Source: Glaciecola sp034112105
Lineage (GTDB): Bacteria > Pseudomonadota > Gammaproteobacteria > Enterobacterales > Alteromonadaceae
Reading direction: 5' to 3'
Length of the DNA: 64,000 bases
Assembly (NCBI GenBank): GCA_034112105.1
Contig: JAWUVZ010000086.1
Coordinates: forward strand, 1-64,000
Shown here: positions 9,583 to 18,419 of the stretch, piece by piece
Numbering within the stretch: the first letter of the stretch is position 1
How the letters are laid out: each line of letters begins with the position of its first letter
Translations under genes and position numbers: made by a program
The notes under the pieces: model-generated
Told to the model about the DNA's origin: nothing
The model's input: the letters and a program-made list of their open reading frames with translations, nothing else
Database searches by the model: none

Positions 9583-9612
9583 AAAAAAATGCCAACATAT
9601 GTCAGCACTTTT
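9583..9612 (-). terminator. Probable rho-independent terminator of the purA operon
   Basis: On the minus strand a hairpin TGCTGACA/TTGGCA closed with two G-U pairs (9590-9608) is followed by a run of seven T residues (plus-strand A run 9583-9589). It lies about 45 bases beyond the purA stop. Confidence 0.6.
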
Positions 9613-9658
9613 TCGACCGAATCATCAATTATATGATACGGCTATCTGTTCAAATGGA

Positions 9659-10957
9659 TTACTCTGCGAATGGATTGCGCAAGACCATGGTGTCTTTACG
9701 ATCAGGTCCCGTTGAAATAATATCAATCGAGACACCTGTTAGCTCTTCAAGACGCTTAACGTAGTTTTGAGCAGCAACAGGGAGGCCGGCGTAAGTTGTC
9801 ACGCCGTACGTGTTGTCGGACCAACCAGGCATGTCTTCATAAACGGGAGTCACTAAATCATAGCCCTCTGCAGCTAGTGGTGGTATTTTGCTAACTTTAC
9901 CAGCAGCGTCTTTATAACCAATACAAATACGTAATATTTTTAAACCATCTAAAACATCTAGCTTAGTTAAACATAAACCGGAAACAGAATTTAATTGAAC
10001 TGCTCGTCGCATAGCGACCGCGTCAAACCAACCGGTGCGACGTTTACGCCCCGTCGTAGCGCCAAACTCATGGCCTTTAATGCCAAGATGCTGACCAACT
10101 TCACAATCTAGCTCTGTCGGGAAAGGACCCGAACCGACACGAGTAGTGTATGCTTTTACTATACCTAGTACGTAATCCAGATTGAGCGGACCAAAACCTG
10201 CGCCAGTGCAAACTCCGCCGACAGTGGTGTTTGATGATGTTACGTAAGGGTAAGTACCATGGTCGATATCGAGCAAGGTACCTTGTGCACCTTCAAACAT
10301 AATCGACTGGTTATTCTGCCTTGCTGTTTCAAGCAAATCAGTTACGTCCACTACCATTGACTTTAATAAATCAGCAACCGAAAGCGCTTGCTCTAAAACC
10401 GCATCATAATCAACAGCGTCGACTTTGTAATATTCTGTCAACATAAAGTTATGATAGCTAAGCACTTCTTTTAACTTAATAGCGAAGTCTGCAGGGTTGA
10501 AGAGATCACCAACCCGCAAACCGCGGCGTGATACTTTATCTTCGTAAGCTGGACCGATACCGCGCCCTGTAGTCCCTATTGCTTTATTACCGCGCGCCTT
10601 TTCTCTTGCAACGTCCAGTGCAATGTGAAAAGGCAAAATTAGCGGACAAGCTTCACTGATCACCAAGCGTTCTTTAACTGGTACGCCACGCGCTTCCAAC
10701 ATTGCCATTTCTGTTAGCAAGGCTTCAGGGCTTAACACAACACCATTTCCAATTACGCATTTCACGTTGTCACGCAAGATACCTGAGGGAATTAGATGAA
10801 GTACGGTTTTTTCGCCGTCAATAACGAGCGTATGCCCAGCATTGTGTCCACCTTGATAGCGCACAACAAAAGAAGCTTTCTCAGTAAGAAGGTCAACGAC
10901 CTTACCCTTTCCTTCGTCACCCCATTGGGTGCCGAGTACTACAACATTTTTAGCCAT
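9659..10957 (-). CDS. purA: Adenylosuccinate synthetase PurA
   Basis: Couples IMP and aspartate with GTP hydrolysis to form adenylosuccinate, the first step from IMP to AMP, in the cytoplasm. 432 aa, the same length as E. coli PurA. The N-terminal GTP-binding loop GDEGKGKVVD is followed by the conserved QGGHNAGHT segment. The family motifs GIGPAYEDK, EGAQGTLLDIDHGTYPYVTS and TTGRKRRTGWFDA are all present. It follows DUF2065 (YjeT-like) and cnoX on the same strand, and the DUF2065-purA adjacency also occurs in E. coli. A terminator-like hairpin follows at 9583-9612. Confidence 0.98.
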   Translation of the reverse strand: MAKNVVVLGTQWGDEGKGKVVDLLTEKASFVVRYQGGHNAGHTLVIDGEKTVLHLIPSGILRDNVKCVIGNGVVLSPEALLTEMAMLEARGVPVKERLVISEACPLILPFHIALDVAREKARGNKAIGTTGRGIGPAYEDKVSRRGLRVGDLFNPADFAIKLKEVLSYHNFMLTEYYKVDAVDYDAVLEQALSVADLLKSMVVDVTDLLETARQNNQSIMFEGAQGTLLDIDHGTYPYVTSSNTTVGGVCTGAGFGPLNLDYVLGIVKAYTTRVGSGPFPTELDCEVGQHLGIKGHEFGATTGRKRRTGWFDAVAMRRAVQLNSVSGLCLTKLDVLDGLKILRICIGYKDAAGKVSKIPPLAAEGYDLVTPVYEDMPGWSDNTYGVTTYAGLPVAAQNYVKRLEELTGVSIDIISTGPDRKDTMVLRNPFAE

Positions 10958-11031
10958 GAGAGGTATATTTCAGAAAATTAGGCGGAGATATTAGCAAAAA
11001 TATGAGGTAAAAATCACCCAATATTTACTAT

Positions 11032-11226
11032 TTATGTATTCATGATTAAGAAATAAGCACTTATGCCACCGATAACAACCAAAATACCACCCATTCGGCG
11101 CAAAGATTCACTGGGCTGCAACGCCATTTGCATCAAAAACTGCTTCCATTTGTCTGGCATTAGCAAAGGCATCAATCCTTCAACAATTAATACAAAACAA
11201 ACAGCCAAAAGAATACTGTTTAACAT
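11032..11226 (-). CDS. DUF2065 (YjeT-like) small membrane protein
   Basis: A 64-aa protein with two hydrophobic segments (about residues 3-20 and 44-60) separated by a basic, amphipathic stretch (PDKWKQFLMQMALQPSESL). This is the layout of the DUF2065/YjeT family, which sits beside purA in many gammaproteobacteria. It starts with ATG 13 bp after the cnoX stop and ends 74 bp before purA, so the three probably share a transcript. The function is unknown. Confidence 0.85.
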   Translation of the reverse strand: MLNSILLAVCFVLIVEGLMPLLMPDKWKQFLMQMALQPSESLRRMGGILVVIGGISAYFLIMNT

Positions 11227-11239
11227 CTAAACGTTGTGC

Positions 11240-12100
11240 CTAATATAATAAACTATAAATTTTACGGCGATATTGTGATTTTAGCGGGTCGCCATCGGGA
11301 AGCGCATTTATCACGTCCAACGTAATTTTTTTCGCATCACCAAAACCCAATTCTTGTCTTAATACGGATATCAATAACGCTAAGGCTTCTTCAGTGCGAT
11401 GCCCTTGATGCAATTGCACCGCAAGTTTCACTTTAAGATCCATATCTTCTGGGTCGGCTTCAAGATCAGTCTGCAATTGTTGTATTTCTGGCGAATCCGC
11501 AGCTTGTTCAGACAATTCAATTTTGCCAAGAATGGCTTGATACTTTCCGTCTTGATCCGCCAACTTCACCGGCTCAACCAATTTTTTAGCCAATTCCCCT
11601 TGACCTACCTCAACATAACAATCAGCCATCATTAAACGAATATCAGCACGTTCATTGTTCAATTCAAACGCTTGCTTCGCGAAGCTAAAAGCGTCGTGAT
11701 AGTTGCCCTGCAAAACTAATTCCATTGCCGACTGCAGTAAGCCATCTTCCGCTTTCGGTAAATGTTTATCTAACATTTCACGAACTTTATTTTCTTCCTG
11801 AGGACCTGCAAAACCGTCTATAGGTTGACCGTCTTTAACAAGAATGACGGTAGGTAAACCTTTTACGCCAAATTGACCAGCAATTTCCTGTTGTTCATCG
11901 CAATTCACTCGTGCGTATAATAAATCATGTTGATATTCTGCAGCCATATGCTGAAGTATGGGCGCCAATTCTGCGCAAGGCTCACTCCATGGAGCCCAAA
12001 ACTGAATCATCACAATCTTGCTTTTTGATTCTTCCAAAATAACATGTTGAAAGTTCTCTAACGTTATATCAATTTGGTTTACATTTACTTCTGGCAGCAT
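11240..12100 (-). CDS. cnoX: CnoX/YbbN-type thioredoxin-fold chaperedoxin with TPR-like C-terminus
   Basis: Residues 10-110 form a thioredoxin domain in which the active site reads WAPWSEPC. The first cysteine of CxxC is replaced by Ser (SEPC), as in E. coli CnoX/YbbN (SxxC). The remainder (about 120-286) is helical with TPR-like repeats, including the CnoX-type end ...DPLKSQYRRKIYSLLY. E. coli CnoX protects substrates from oxidation and hands them to GroEL and DnaK. Length 286 aa matches the family (about 284). It is the first gene of the run cnoX-DUF2065-purA. The redox motif suggests a mixed-disulfide or holdase role rather than disulfide reduction. Confidence 0.92.
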   Translation of the reverse strand: MLPEVNVNQIDITLENFQHVILEESKSKIVMIQFWAPWSEPCAELAPILQHMAAEYQHDLLYARVNCDEQQEIAGQFGVKGLPTVILVKDGQPIDGFAGPQEENKVREMLDKHLPKAEDGLLQSAMELVLQGNYHDAFSFAKQAFELNNERADIRLMMADCYVEVGQGELAKKLVEPVKLADQDGKYQAILGKIELSEQAADSPEIQQLQTDLEADPEDMDLKVKLAVQLHQGHRTEEALALLISVLRQELGFGDAKKITLDVINALPDGDPLKSQYRRKIYSLLY

Positions 12101-12250
12101 AACTTTTTCACTTTCTTATTTTATTCAATACAGTTGATTATTGGGTTTTATTCATAGAAAGCAACCTGTTTTGAGCATACATAGTTCAATTGTTTATTGG
12201 CAATGATGTGCTAATATCAATTTAAATTGCATTGGAAGAGGTTGCCCTAC

Positions 12251-12562
12251 ATGGAACAAAAATATACGAGTTTTAGTGAATTCTATCCCTATTACTTGTC
12301 AGAGCATGCAAACAGCACCTGCCGTCTATTGCATTTCATTGGCTCTTGGCTTGTACTAGTCCTTATTGCTTATGTTTTAATGCAAAGCCATTTTGCTTTG
12401 CTCTGGTTCATTCCAGTTATTGGTTATGGGTTTGCTTGGGTAGGACATTTTTTCTATGAGCACAATAAACCGGCTACATTTCAGTATCCATTCTACAGCA
12501 TGATGGGCGATTGGGTTATGTTTAAAGACATATTGACTGGCAAAGTATCATTGAAGAATTAG
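12251..12562 (+). CDS. Mpo1-like DUF962 small membrane protein
   Basis: A 103-aa protein starting MEQKYTSFSEFYPYYLSEH. It has a conserved His-rich pattern (EHANSTCRLLHFIG, then GHFFYEHNKPATF) and two hydrophobic segments between about residues 30 and 70. These features match DUF962/Mpo1; yeast Mpo1 is an Fe(II) dioxygenase of the 2-hydroxy fatty acid alpha-oxidation pathway. I chose ATG 12251 over an upstream in-frame TTG because GGAAGAGG lies ten bases before it. It stands alone on the plus strand, divergent from cnoX. The bacterial function is not established. Confidence 0.8.
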   Translation: MEQKYTSFSEFYPYYLSEHANSTCRLLHFIGSWLVLVLIAYVLMQSHFALLWFIPVIGYGFAWVGHFFYEHNKPATFQYPFYSMMGDWVMFKDILTGKVSLKN

Positions 12563-12614
12563 ACGGTATTGTCGTGAGCATGACGTGTTGAATATGAAGT
12601 TTTGCGATAGTGTT

Positions 12615-12646
12615 TAAAAACGCGGCTAAATTGATAACTAGCCGCT
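12615..12646 (-). terminator. Probable terminator of the PQQ-type sugar dehydrogenase gene
   Basis: GCGGCTA (12622-12628) pairs with TAGCCGC (12639-12645). Read on the minus strand, the hairpin is followed by CGTTTTT. It lies about 30 bases beyond the stop of the minus-strand gene ending at 12674. Confidence 0.65.
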
Positions 12647-12673
12647 GGATTTACTTAGATTAACTTTTGAAGC

Positions 12674-13756
12674 TTAGCCTTTTGTTAATCTTAATACTTT
12701 ACCGTTAACATCGTCCGTTAGAACATAAATACTGCCATCAGGAGCCTGCTTAACATCGCGAATACGCTCATTGCGGTCCCTCAGTAGCTCCTCTTGTTCT
12801 ACTACTTTTTCACCGTCCATCACCATTCTGTTTAGGTATCTAAACTTTAAAGAACCGACAAACAAGTTACCTTTCCACTCAGGGAATTCATCACCCGTGT
12901 AGAAGGCCATTCCGCTTGGAGCAATAGAAGGTGCCCAATAAGTTAGCGGCTGACGCATCGCGTCCATTTCAGTAACATCAGTAATTGAACTACCATCGTA
13001 ATTTACGCCATAGGTAATTGTAGGCCAGCCATAGTTATCGCCGTTCTCTAAAATATTAACTTCATCACCGCCTTTTGGCCCGTGTTCATGTGTCCAAACT
13101 TTACCACTAGTGGGATGCAATGCCATTCCTTGTACGTTACGATGACCATAACTGAATATTTCAGGAGCTATACCGGCTAAAAATGGATTATCCGTTGGCA
13201 CAGAGCCATCATCGTTTACTCTAACCACAACACCAAAATGATTACTGGTTAGTTGTGCATCATCTTGTTTTGTTCTGTCGCCTAATGAAATGAATAATTT
13301 TTTGTCGTTATCAAAAGCAAGTCTGCAACCAAAATGATGAGCTGTATCTACTTTTGGCTTGGCAACAAAAATCTCTTCTACATTTTGCAGTTTATTGCTG
13401 ACTAACTTACCACGATAAACCTCACTGCCTCTTACGTCGCCGTTAGCTACAGATAAGCAAACATATACCCACTTATTTTCCTCAAAGTCAGGATGCAGAG
13501 CCACGCCTAAAAATCCACCTTGTCCGACGACTGAGGCTTCAGGCAAACCGCTAATCGGCAAACTTAACTCACCACCTTTTGAAAGTAAGCGCAAACCACC
13601 AGCGCGTTCAGTTACCAATGCATCGCCGTTGTTCATGAAAGCGATACTCCAAGGATTTTTCAATCCACTAGCAAGCTCTTCAACTTTAATTTCAGTAGCA
13701 ATTGCAAAGGGTGAAATAGCAGTAAAAATTGTCGCGGTAATCAGCGTTCTAAACAT
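12674..13756 (-). CDS. Exported PQQ-dependent aldose sugar dehydrogenase-like beta-propeller (YliI/Asd family)
   Basis: 360 aa with a cleavable signal peptide (hydrophobic to about residue 20, then ATEIKVEE). The mature part carries the soluble glucose dehydrogenase family motifs: GLKNPWSIAF, HHFGCRLAFDNDKKLFISLGDR, YGHRNVQGMALHP, HEHGPKGGDEVN and YGWPTITYG. E. coli YliI (Asd, 371 aa) oxidises aldoses in the periplasm using PQQ. No pqq biosynthesis genes are in the window. The gene stands alone, with a terminator-like hairpin after it at 12615-12646. Confidence 0.9.
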   Translation of the reverse strand: MFRTLITATIFTAISPFAIATEIKVEELASGLKNPWSIAFMNNGDALVTERAGGLRLLSKGGELSLPISGLPEASVVGQGGFLGVALHPDFEENKWVYVCLSVANGDVRGSEVYRGKLVSNKLQNVEEIFVAKPKVDTAHHFGCRLAFDNDKKLFISLGDRTKQDDAQLTSNHFGVVVRVNDDGSVPTDNPFLAGIAPEIFSYGHRNVQGMALHPTSGKVWTHEHGPKGGDEVNILENGDNYGWPTITYGVNYDGSSITDVTEMDAMRQPLTYWAPSIAPSGMAFYTGDEFPEWKGNLFVGSLKFRYLNRMVMDGEKVVEQEELLRDRNERIRDVKQAPDGSIYVLTDDVNGKVLRLTKG

Positions 13757-13874
13757 AAATATTATCTCGTTTTAAATAAAGCTGAATTGATACAAACATA
13801 TTATATCAATTCAGCACATTCAATCGGCTCAATCGCGGTTCACGATAAGCTATATTTTTAATTGATTTGTAATG

Positions 13875-14342
13875 TTAAAGAGTTGCTCGCAGCATCCAAG
13901 CGGTCTTTTCATGCGCTCGCATACGATCGCCAATTAAAGATGCACTTGATTCATCATCAGCCTGCTGAGCAATTTTTAACACAGCTCTGGAAGTACGAAC
14001 TACCGTTTCATGCGCTTGCATTAAAATATTAACCATCTCAGTAGCTTCCGGCACACCATCAACTTCTTTAACACTGCTTAATTCAGCAAAGGCTCTGTAA
14101 GTAGCCGGTGCAGGAAAACCTAGCGTTCTAATTCTTTCAGCAATTTCATCTACCGCCATTGCAAGTTCAGTATAATGTTCCTCAAACATCAAATGTAATT
14201 CACGAAATTGTGGACCTGTTACATTCCAATGAAAGTTGTGCGTTTGTAGGTACAGAGTGTATGAGTCCGCTAACAACTTTTTTAAACCTTGAGCGATTTC
14301 TTCTCTGCTAACTTCGCTTATACCTATATCTATTTGACTCAT
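13875..14342 (-). CDS. dps: Dps-family ferritin-like DNA-binding/iron-sequestering protein
   Basis: Dodecameric mini-ferritin that oxidises and stores Fe2+ and so limits Fenton chemistry. The ferroxidase signature is visible: NFHWNVTGPQF, then HLMFEEHYTELAMAVDEIAERI with the shared-site His, Asp and Glu. I prefer ATG 14342 (155 aa) because GGAG lies eight bases upstream; an in-frame ATG at 14366 would add eight residues. The gene follows the PCu(A)C copper-chaperone gene on the same strand almost without a gap, so the two are probably co-transcribed, which implies a shared metal or oxidative-stress response. Confidence 0.93.
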   Translation of the reverse strand: MSQIDIGISEVSREEIAQGLKKLLADSYTLYLQTHNFHWNVTGPQFRELHLMFEEHYTELAMAVDEIAERIRTLGFPAPATYRAFAELSSVKEVDGVPEATEMVNILMQAHETVVRTSRAVLKIAQQADDESSASLIGDRMRAHEKTAWMLRATL

Positions 14343-14368
14343 TTCATTTTCTCCAATGTTGTTCATAT

Positions 14369-14854
14369 TTATCGAGCATCTTTTACTTCAATCGGAACTC
14401 GCATTACTTTGTTTTTTTCAAACATCAAGGACAACACAAATTTCTCACCTCTGGACAGCGGCTTTTCGAGACCGACTAACATAATGTGCTTCCCACCAGG
14501 CAAGAATTCAAGACTCGAGCCTGCAGAAACTTCAAAACCATCCTCAGCTTCGCGCATCAGCATCATTTCATCTTGCATTAATATTTCATGCAGCTGAGCA
14601 TCACTTGCAACAGAGGGATCAACGCTGACCGATAAAAGCTTGATGTCGTTTTTACTTTGGTTGTCTATACTCAAATAAACTGCACCTGTTTTTGCTAACG
14701 CAAACGTTGCTCGTGCCCAAGCATTCTCGACCGTCACTTTGCCCTTTTCCTGTTTGTGTTCGTGTTCGTGTTCGTGTGCACTGAGGTTGGCTGAGTTAGC
14801 TAGTAAAATCACGCTAATAAAAAAAACAAATAATATTTTATTGAACTGAAACAT
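14369..14854 (-). CDS. Periplasmic copper chaperone PCu(A)C with His-rich N-terminus
   Basis: 161 aa. The signal peptide ends near residue 26, followed by a histidine/glutamate repeat (HEHEHEHKQ) and the PCu(A)C (DUF461) domain. Conserved metal-ligand positions are seen in DAQLHEI..., MMLMREAE and LPGGKHIMLVGL, the H(M)x10Mx21HxM-type arrangement. Such proteins deliver Cu(I) to the CuA or CuB site of cytochrome oxidase. The start has AGGATG nearby. The dps gene follows directly. The His-rich block is encoded by a six-base tandem repeat (14757-14783) whose copy number could change without shifting the frame. Confidence 0.9.
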   Translation of the reverse strand: MFQFNKILFVFFISVILLANSANLSAHEHEHEHKQEKGKVTVENAWARATFALAKTGAVYLSIDNQSKNDIKLLSVSVDPSVASDAQLHEILMQDEMMLMREAEDGFEVSAGSSLEFLPGGKHIMLVGLEKPLSRGEKFVLSLMFEKNKVMRVPIEVKDAR

Positions 14855-15083
14855 GCGGACATCCTTTTAATATCAGTTATTTTAGTATTGAAAATAACAC
14901 CTACAGTACACATATTTTGATAATGGAACCGTATTTTTTGTGTTATTGCTTGCGAGCCATTGTAACGAGCAGCCTTATACCAAAATAGCATGTGTGATTA
15001 ACAACAATGAAGCACCCAAATTGCACTCCTCCCGCATTCCGTATGCGTGCGTTTAGGCACTGCAAGACCACAGTAGGATTAAT

Positions 15084-15782
15084 ATGACAGATTTAGCAAA
15101 AAAGACCATTCTGATGGTGATTACATCACATGATAAGTTGGGCAACACTTCAGAAAATACGGGTTTGTGGCTCGAAGAATTTGCATCAGCGTATTACGTT
15201 TTCAAAAATACAGGCTTCAAGATTCTTTTAGCAAGCCCATTGGGCGGCCAGCCTCCTATAGACCGAAAGAGTGAACTCGCTGAATTTCAAACTGAACATA
15301 CTAGAAAGTTCGAAAAGGATGATAAATTAAGAGCAATACTTGCCAATACGATAAAACTAAGCGACGTTGACTTTGATCAAGTGGACGCCATTTTTTACCC
15401 CGGAGGCCATGGGCCACTTTGGGATTTAGTCGACAACCCAGATTCAATTTCATTGATTGAGAAGTCAATTAAACATAAACAACCGGTTGCCGCTGTTTGT
15501 CACGCTAGCGCTGTGTTGTTAAATGCGAGAAATCAGCAAGGAGAGTCAGTTGTTAAAGGAAAAATGGTAACCGGTTTCAGTAATACTGAAGAAGACGCAG
15601 TTGGACTGTCTCAGGTCGTCCCATTCTTATTAGAAGACGAACTAAAAGCAAAAGGCGGCATTTACCAAAAAGGCGATGATTGGGCTTCATTTGTGATTGA
15701 AGATGGTTTAATTATTACAGGACAAAACCCCGCTAGCTCAGTAGCCGCGGCAGAAAAATTAGTGAGCAAGTTAAACGCTTAA
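15084..15782 (+). CDS. DJ-1/PfpI (class I glutamine amidotransferase-like) family protein
   Basis: 232 aa, single domain. The nucleophile elbow AAVCHASAVLL carries the reactive cysteine, and YPGGHGPLWDL fits the conserved Gly/His segment of Hsp31-type members. Those members act as glyoxalase III, deglycase or chaperone. AGGATT precedes the ATG. It stands alone, separated by about 150 bases from the decayed hydroxylase locus. The specific activity cannot be assigned, but a role against reactive aldehydes would suit the neighbouring gene set. Confidence 0.88.
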   Translation: MTDLAKKTILMVITSHDKLGNTSENTGLWLEEFASAYYVFKNTGFKILLASPLGGQPPIDRKSELAEFQTEHTRKFEKDDKLRAILANTIKLSDVDFDQVDAIFYPGGHGPLWDLVDNPDSISLIEKSIKHKQPVAAVCHASAVLLNARNQQGESVVKGKMVTGFSNTEEDAVGLSQVVPFLLEDELKAKGGIYQKGDDWASFVIEDGLIITGQNPASSVAAAEKLVSKLNA

Positions 15783-15931
15783 TTCCCTCTACTTGGCCCA
15801 GGCATATGTTATGTCAATGCTTGGCGTAGTGGTTTTAAGCGCCCAGCACATTGCATAGATCAGGTATAGCGTCTATTCTTTCTCCACTATAAAACGAGTC
15901 TTTAACTGGCACTTTCCAACAGGTAAACACT

Positions 15932-16967
15932 ATGATCGAGTTCTCATTAAACGGTAAAAAATCACATCCGATGCTGAGGCCGATACACCCTTGTTGTAGA
16001 TCATTCCCGACGAATTCGATTTGAAATGCACGAAGTTTGGCTACGTTATAGCTATGTGTGGCTCATGCACAGTGCAATTAAACGGTTCGCCCGTGCGTTC
16101 GTGTTCGCTTCCTATTAGCGTTGTCGCTAACGCTGACATTCGCACAATTGAAGGCCTGGAAAACCAACATCCATTACAAAAAGCGTGGATCGAGCATCAA
16201 GTGCCGCAATGTGGCTACTGCCAGTCAGGGCAAATTATGCAAGCATCTGCGTTGCTCGCAACCAACGCAAACCCGAGCGAAGATGAAATCGTTGCTTATA
16301 TGAGCGGTAACTTATGTCGCTGTATGACTTATTCACGGATAAAAGCAGCCATCCAAGATGTTGCAACACAATCAGACTCAGTGGTTCAGATTTACAACCC
16401 GAAGACAAAAGCACAACGCACTGTTGGCGGCGCGAAACGTTTAGCCAAGGTCTTAACAAGAACTGTGAGAAAGCTGATTGGGGTTGTACGCTGCCGAAAA
16501 ATCAAGGATTGGGCATCGCAATTTCAGCTGGACAAGAACGCGACATGCCAACTTTGGGTGCCTGCGTTGCTCACGTTGAAGTCGACCCAGAGACAGGTGC
16601 GGTAAAGGTACACAAATTGACAGGCCTTTTAGATTGTGGAACGGTAGTGCATCCTGACGGCGCATTATCTCAAACCGAAGGATCTATGTTGTGGGGGATG
16701 AACTTAGCCTTATTTGAAGGTACTGCCTTTGAAAAAGGTCAAGTAAAAGACATTAATCTAAATACCTATACGCCGCTTAGAATGAATAACCTACCTATAT
16801 TGGATATCAATTTTGTGCAAAACACGGAATTTCCAACAGGGCTAGGTGAGCCAGGCTTGATTGCAGTGGCACCTGCGATTGCAAATGCAATCTTTAATGC
16901 CGTTGGTGCAAGAGTCAGAGACTTACCTATTCGTCCTGAAGCTATATTAGCCGCCATGCCGAGCTAA
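15932..16967 (+). pseudogene. Decayed molybdenum hydroxylase (isoquinoline 1-oxidoreductase/aldehyde oxidoreductase type): small subunit fused by deletion to the large-subunit C-terminus
   Basis: ATG 15932 begins MIEFSLNGKK, the start of a 2Fe-2S small subunit. The frame is lost at a run of six A residues near 15956. In the continuing frame DTPLL is followed by TAG (15997-15999) where family members have Trp, and the first Fe-S cysteine segment reads KFGYV instead of KFGCG. Downstream, MCGSCTV, CGYCQSGQIM and NLCRCMTY are still readable. After about 16380 the sequence jumps to the last ~180 residues of a large molybdopterin subunit (from EKADWG to IRPEAILAAMPS), in another frame. Roughly 500 residues of the large subunit are absent. 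It cannot make a working enzyme. Confidence 0.88.
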
Positions 16968-17040
16968 GCTTTTTAGTGGCGTTTTATCCATCAGGGTAAG
17001 CGTCACAAACATCATTTATTTAATCAATCGATAAATACAA

Positions 17041-17107
17041 AAAAGCCCTAACAGAGGTTGAAGTGACCCCATAAAGTTGGACACTTCAGGTTAGGGCTTT
17101 TTTGCTT
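17041..17107. terminator. Long bidirectional hairpin downstream of tRNA-Thr, with an insertion-sequence-like loop
   Basis: AAAAGCCCTAAC (17041-17052) pairs perfectly with GTTAGGGCTTTT (17090-17101), and inside it TGAAGTG (17059-17065) pairs with CACTTCA (17082-17088). Uridine runs follow on both strands. It can terminate tRNA-Thr (minus strand) and anything arriving from the pseudogene. The loop ACCCCATAAAGTTGGA resembles the ends of IS3-family elements. Confidence 0.65.
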
Positions 17108-17119
17108 CCATTGAAGGAA

Positions 17120-17195
<76 letters not shown>

Positions 17196-17279
17196 ACACT
17201 AAAATTGGGCTCTTGCAGATGCAGGAGCGATGTGTATTTTATGGATACAGCGTTGATTGTCAAGTCGATATTACTAGTT

Positions 17280-18419
17280 TTAGCTTTTTTCCAAACGTAT
17301 TGCTTCACCTTCCAATTTTGGAAAGTGCTCAACCGGTACGAATTCCATTAGTTGCTTCAGCTTCGCACCCAAATTAGCGTGTGAACTTGCAATAACATTA
17401 ATATGGCCCATCTTACGCTTAATCCGAACTTCTTTGCCGTACCAATGCAAATGCGTATTTGGTATACCGATTAAGTCGCGGTTAATTGTCGAGTAGCCTA
17501 TTACATTAACCATTGCACTTACGCCAATAAGTTCGGTACTGCCCAATGGCAAACCCAGAACGGCTCTAATATGTTGTTCAAATTGACTTGTAGCACAACC
17601 TTGTTGAGTCCAATGACCGGAGTTATGCACACGCGGGGCGATTTCGTTAACGTATAGCTCGTCACCACACTGAAACAATTCAACCGCTAACACGCCAACA
17701 TAGTCCATTGACGTTGCTAGCGTTTCAAAAATATTATTGGCTTTTTGCTGCAAAGCATCGGTGAGCTTAGTGATAGGCGCAACTGACACATGCAACTGCC
17801 CTTCGTGGTGTAAATTTTCAGCTAGACTAAAACAAGCGACTTGTCCGTCCTTGCTTCTCGCGCCGACCAAGGATATTTCACGGTCAAATTGCATCATTCT
17901 TTCCGCAATCAACGGCACTTTTTCTAAGTCGAGTAATGAAAATTCTTTACGTAGAGGCGCTAATTCTGAGGCTGAACCGATCCGCCACTGGCCGTAGCCA
18001 TCATAACCATCGCGACTTGCTTTAAAAATCACTTTCTCGCCCAAGCGAGCAACGACATCACGCAGTTGGTCGACATGGCTAATAATCAAATAGTCGCAGT
18101 TAGGGATATTATTCTTGCTCAGGAGGGCTTTTTCTCTGACGCGATCCCCACCAGCTAAAATAGAAGCCATATTAGGGAATAGCTTACCGCTTTTTTGCGC
18201 ATCTAATAATAGGTGTTCAGGCACGTGCTCAAATTCAACGGTGATCGCATTTGCGTCTTTTATCGCATCACACAACGAAACCCCAGTTGCTTTTTTTGAA
18301 AGCGGGTTCACCACCGTTTCGGTAACGACATCAACGGCACTCACCATTATACCCAGCGGTGCAGCAGCCAAATACATCATTTGTGCAAGTTGCCCAGAAC
18401 CGTAAACTAAAACTCTCAA
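17280..18419 (-). CDS. purK: N5-carboxyaminoimidazole ribonucleotide synthase PurK (TTG start)
   Basis: ATP-grasp enzyme that carboxylates AIR with bicarbonate to N5-CAIR in purine synthesis. 379 aa. The start MRVLVYGSGQLAQMM is the expected PurK N-terminus, so the TTG at 18419 is the real start codon. It overlaps the purE stop (TTGA), which indicates coupled translation. KASRDGYDGYGQW and NEIAPRVHNSGHWT are the ATP-grasp and substrate motifs of the family. It is the second gene of purEK, and tRNA-Thr lies about 85 bases downstream of its stop. Confidence 0.96.
   Translation of the reverse strand: MRVLVYGSGQLAQMMYLAAAPLGIMVSAVDVVTETVVNPLSKKATGVSLCDAIKDANAITVEFEHVPEHLLLDAQKSGKLFPNMASILAGGDRVREKALLSKNNIPNCDYLIISHVDQLRDVVARLGEKVIFKASRDGYDGYGQWRIGSASELAPLRKEFSLLDLEKVPLIAERMMQFDREISLVGARSKDGQVACFSLAENLHHEGQLHVSVAPITKLTDALQQKANNIFETLATSMDYVGVLAVELFQCGDELYVNEIAPRVHNSGHWTQQGCATSQFEQHIRAVLGLPLGSTELIGVSAMVNVIGYSTINRDLIGIPNTHLHWYGKEVRIKRKMGHINVIASSHANLGAKLKQLMEFVPVEHFPKLEGEAIRLEKS

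Noticed and set aside
14757..14783. Short tandem repeat considered as a CRISPR-like or regulatory array
   Set aside because: The unit is six bases, lies in a coding frame and simply encodes alternating His and Glu.
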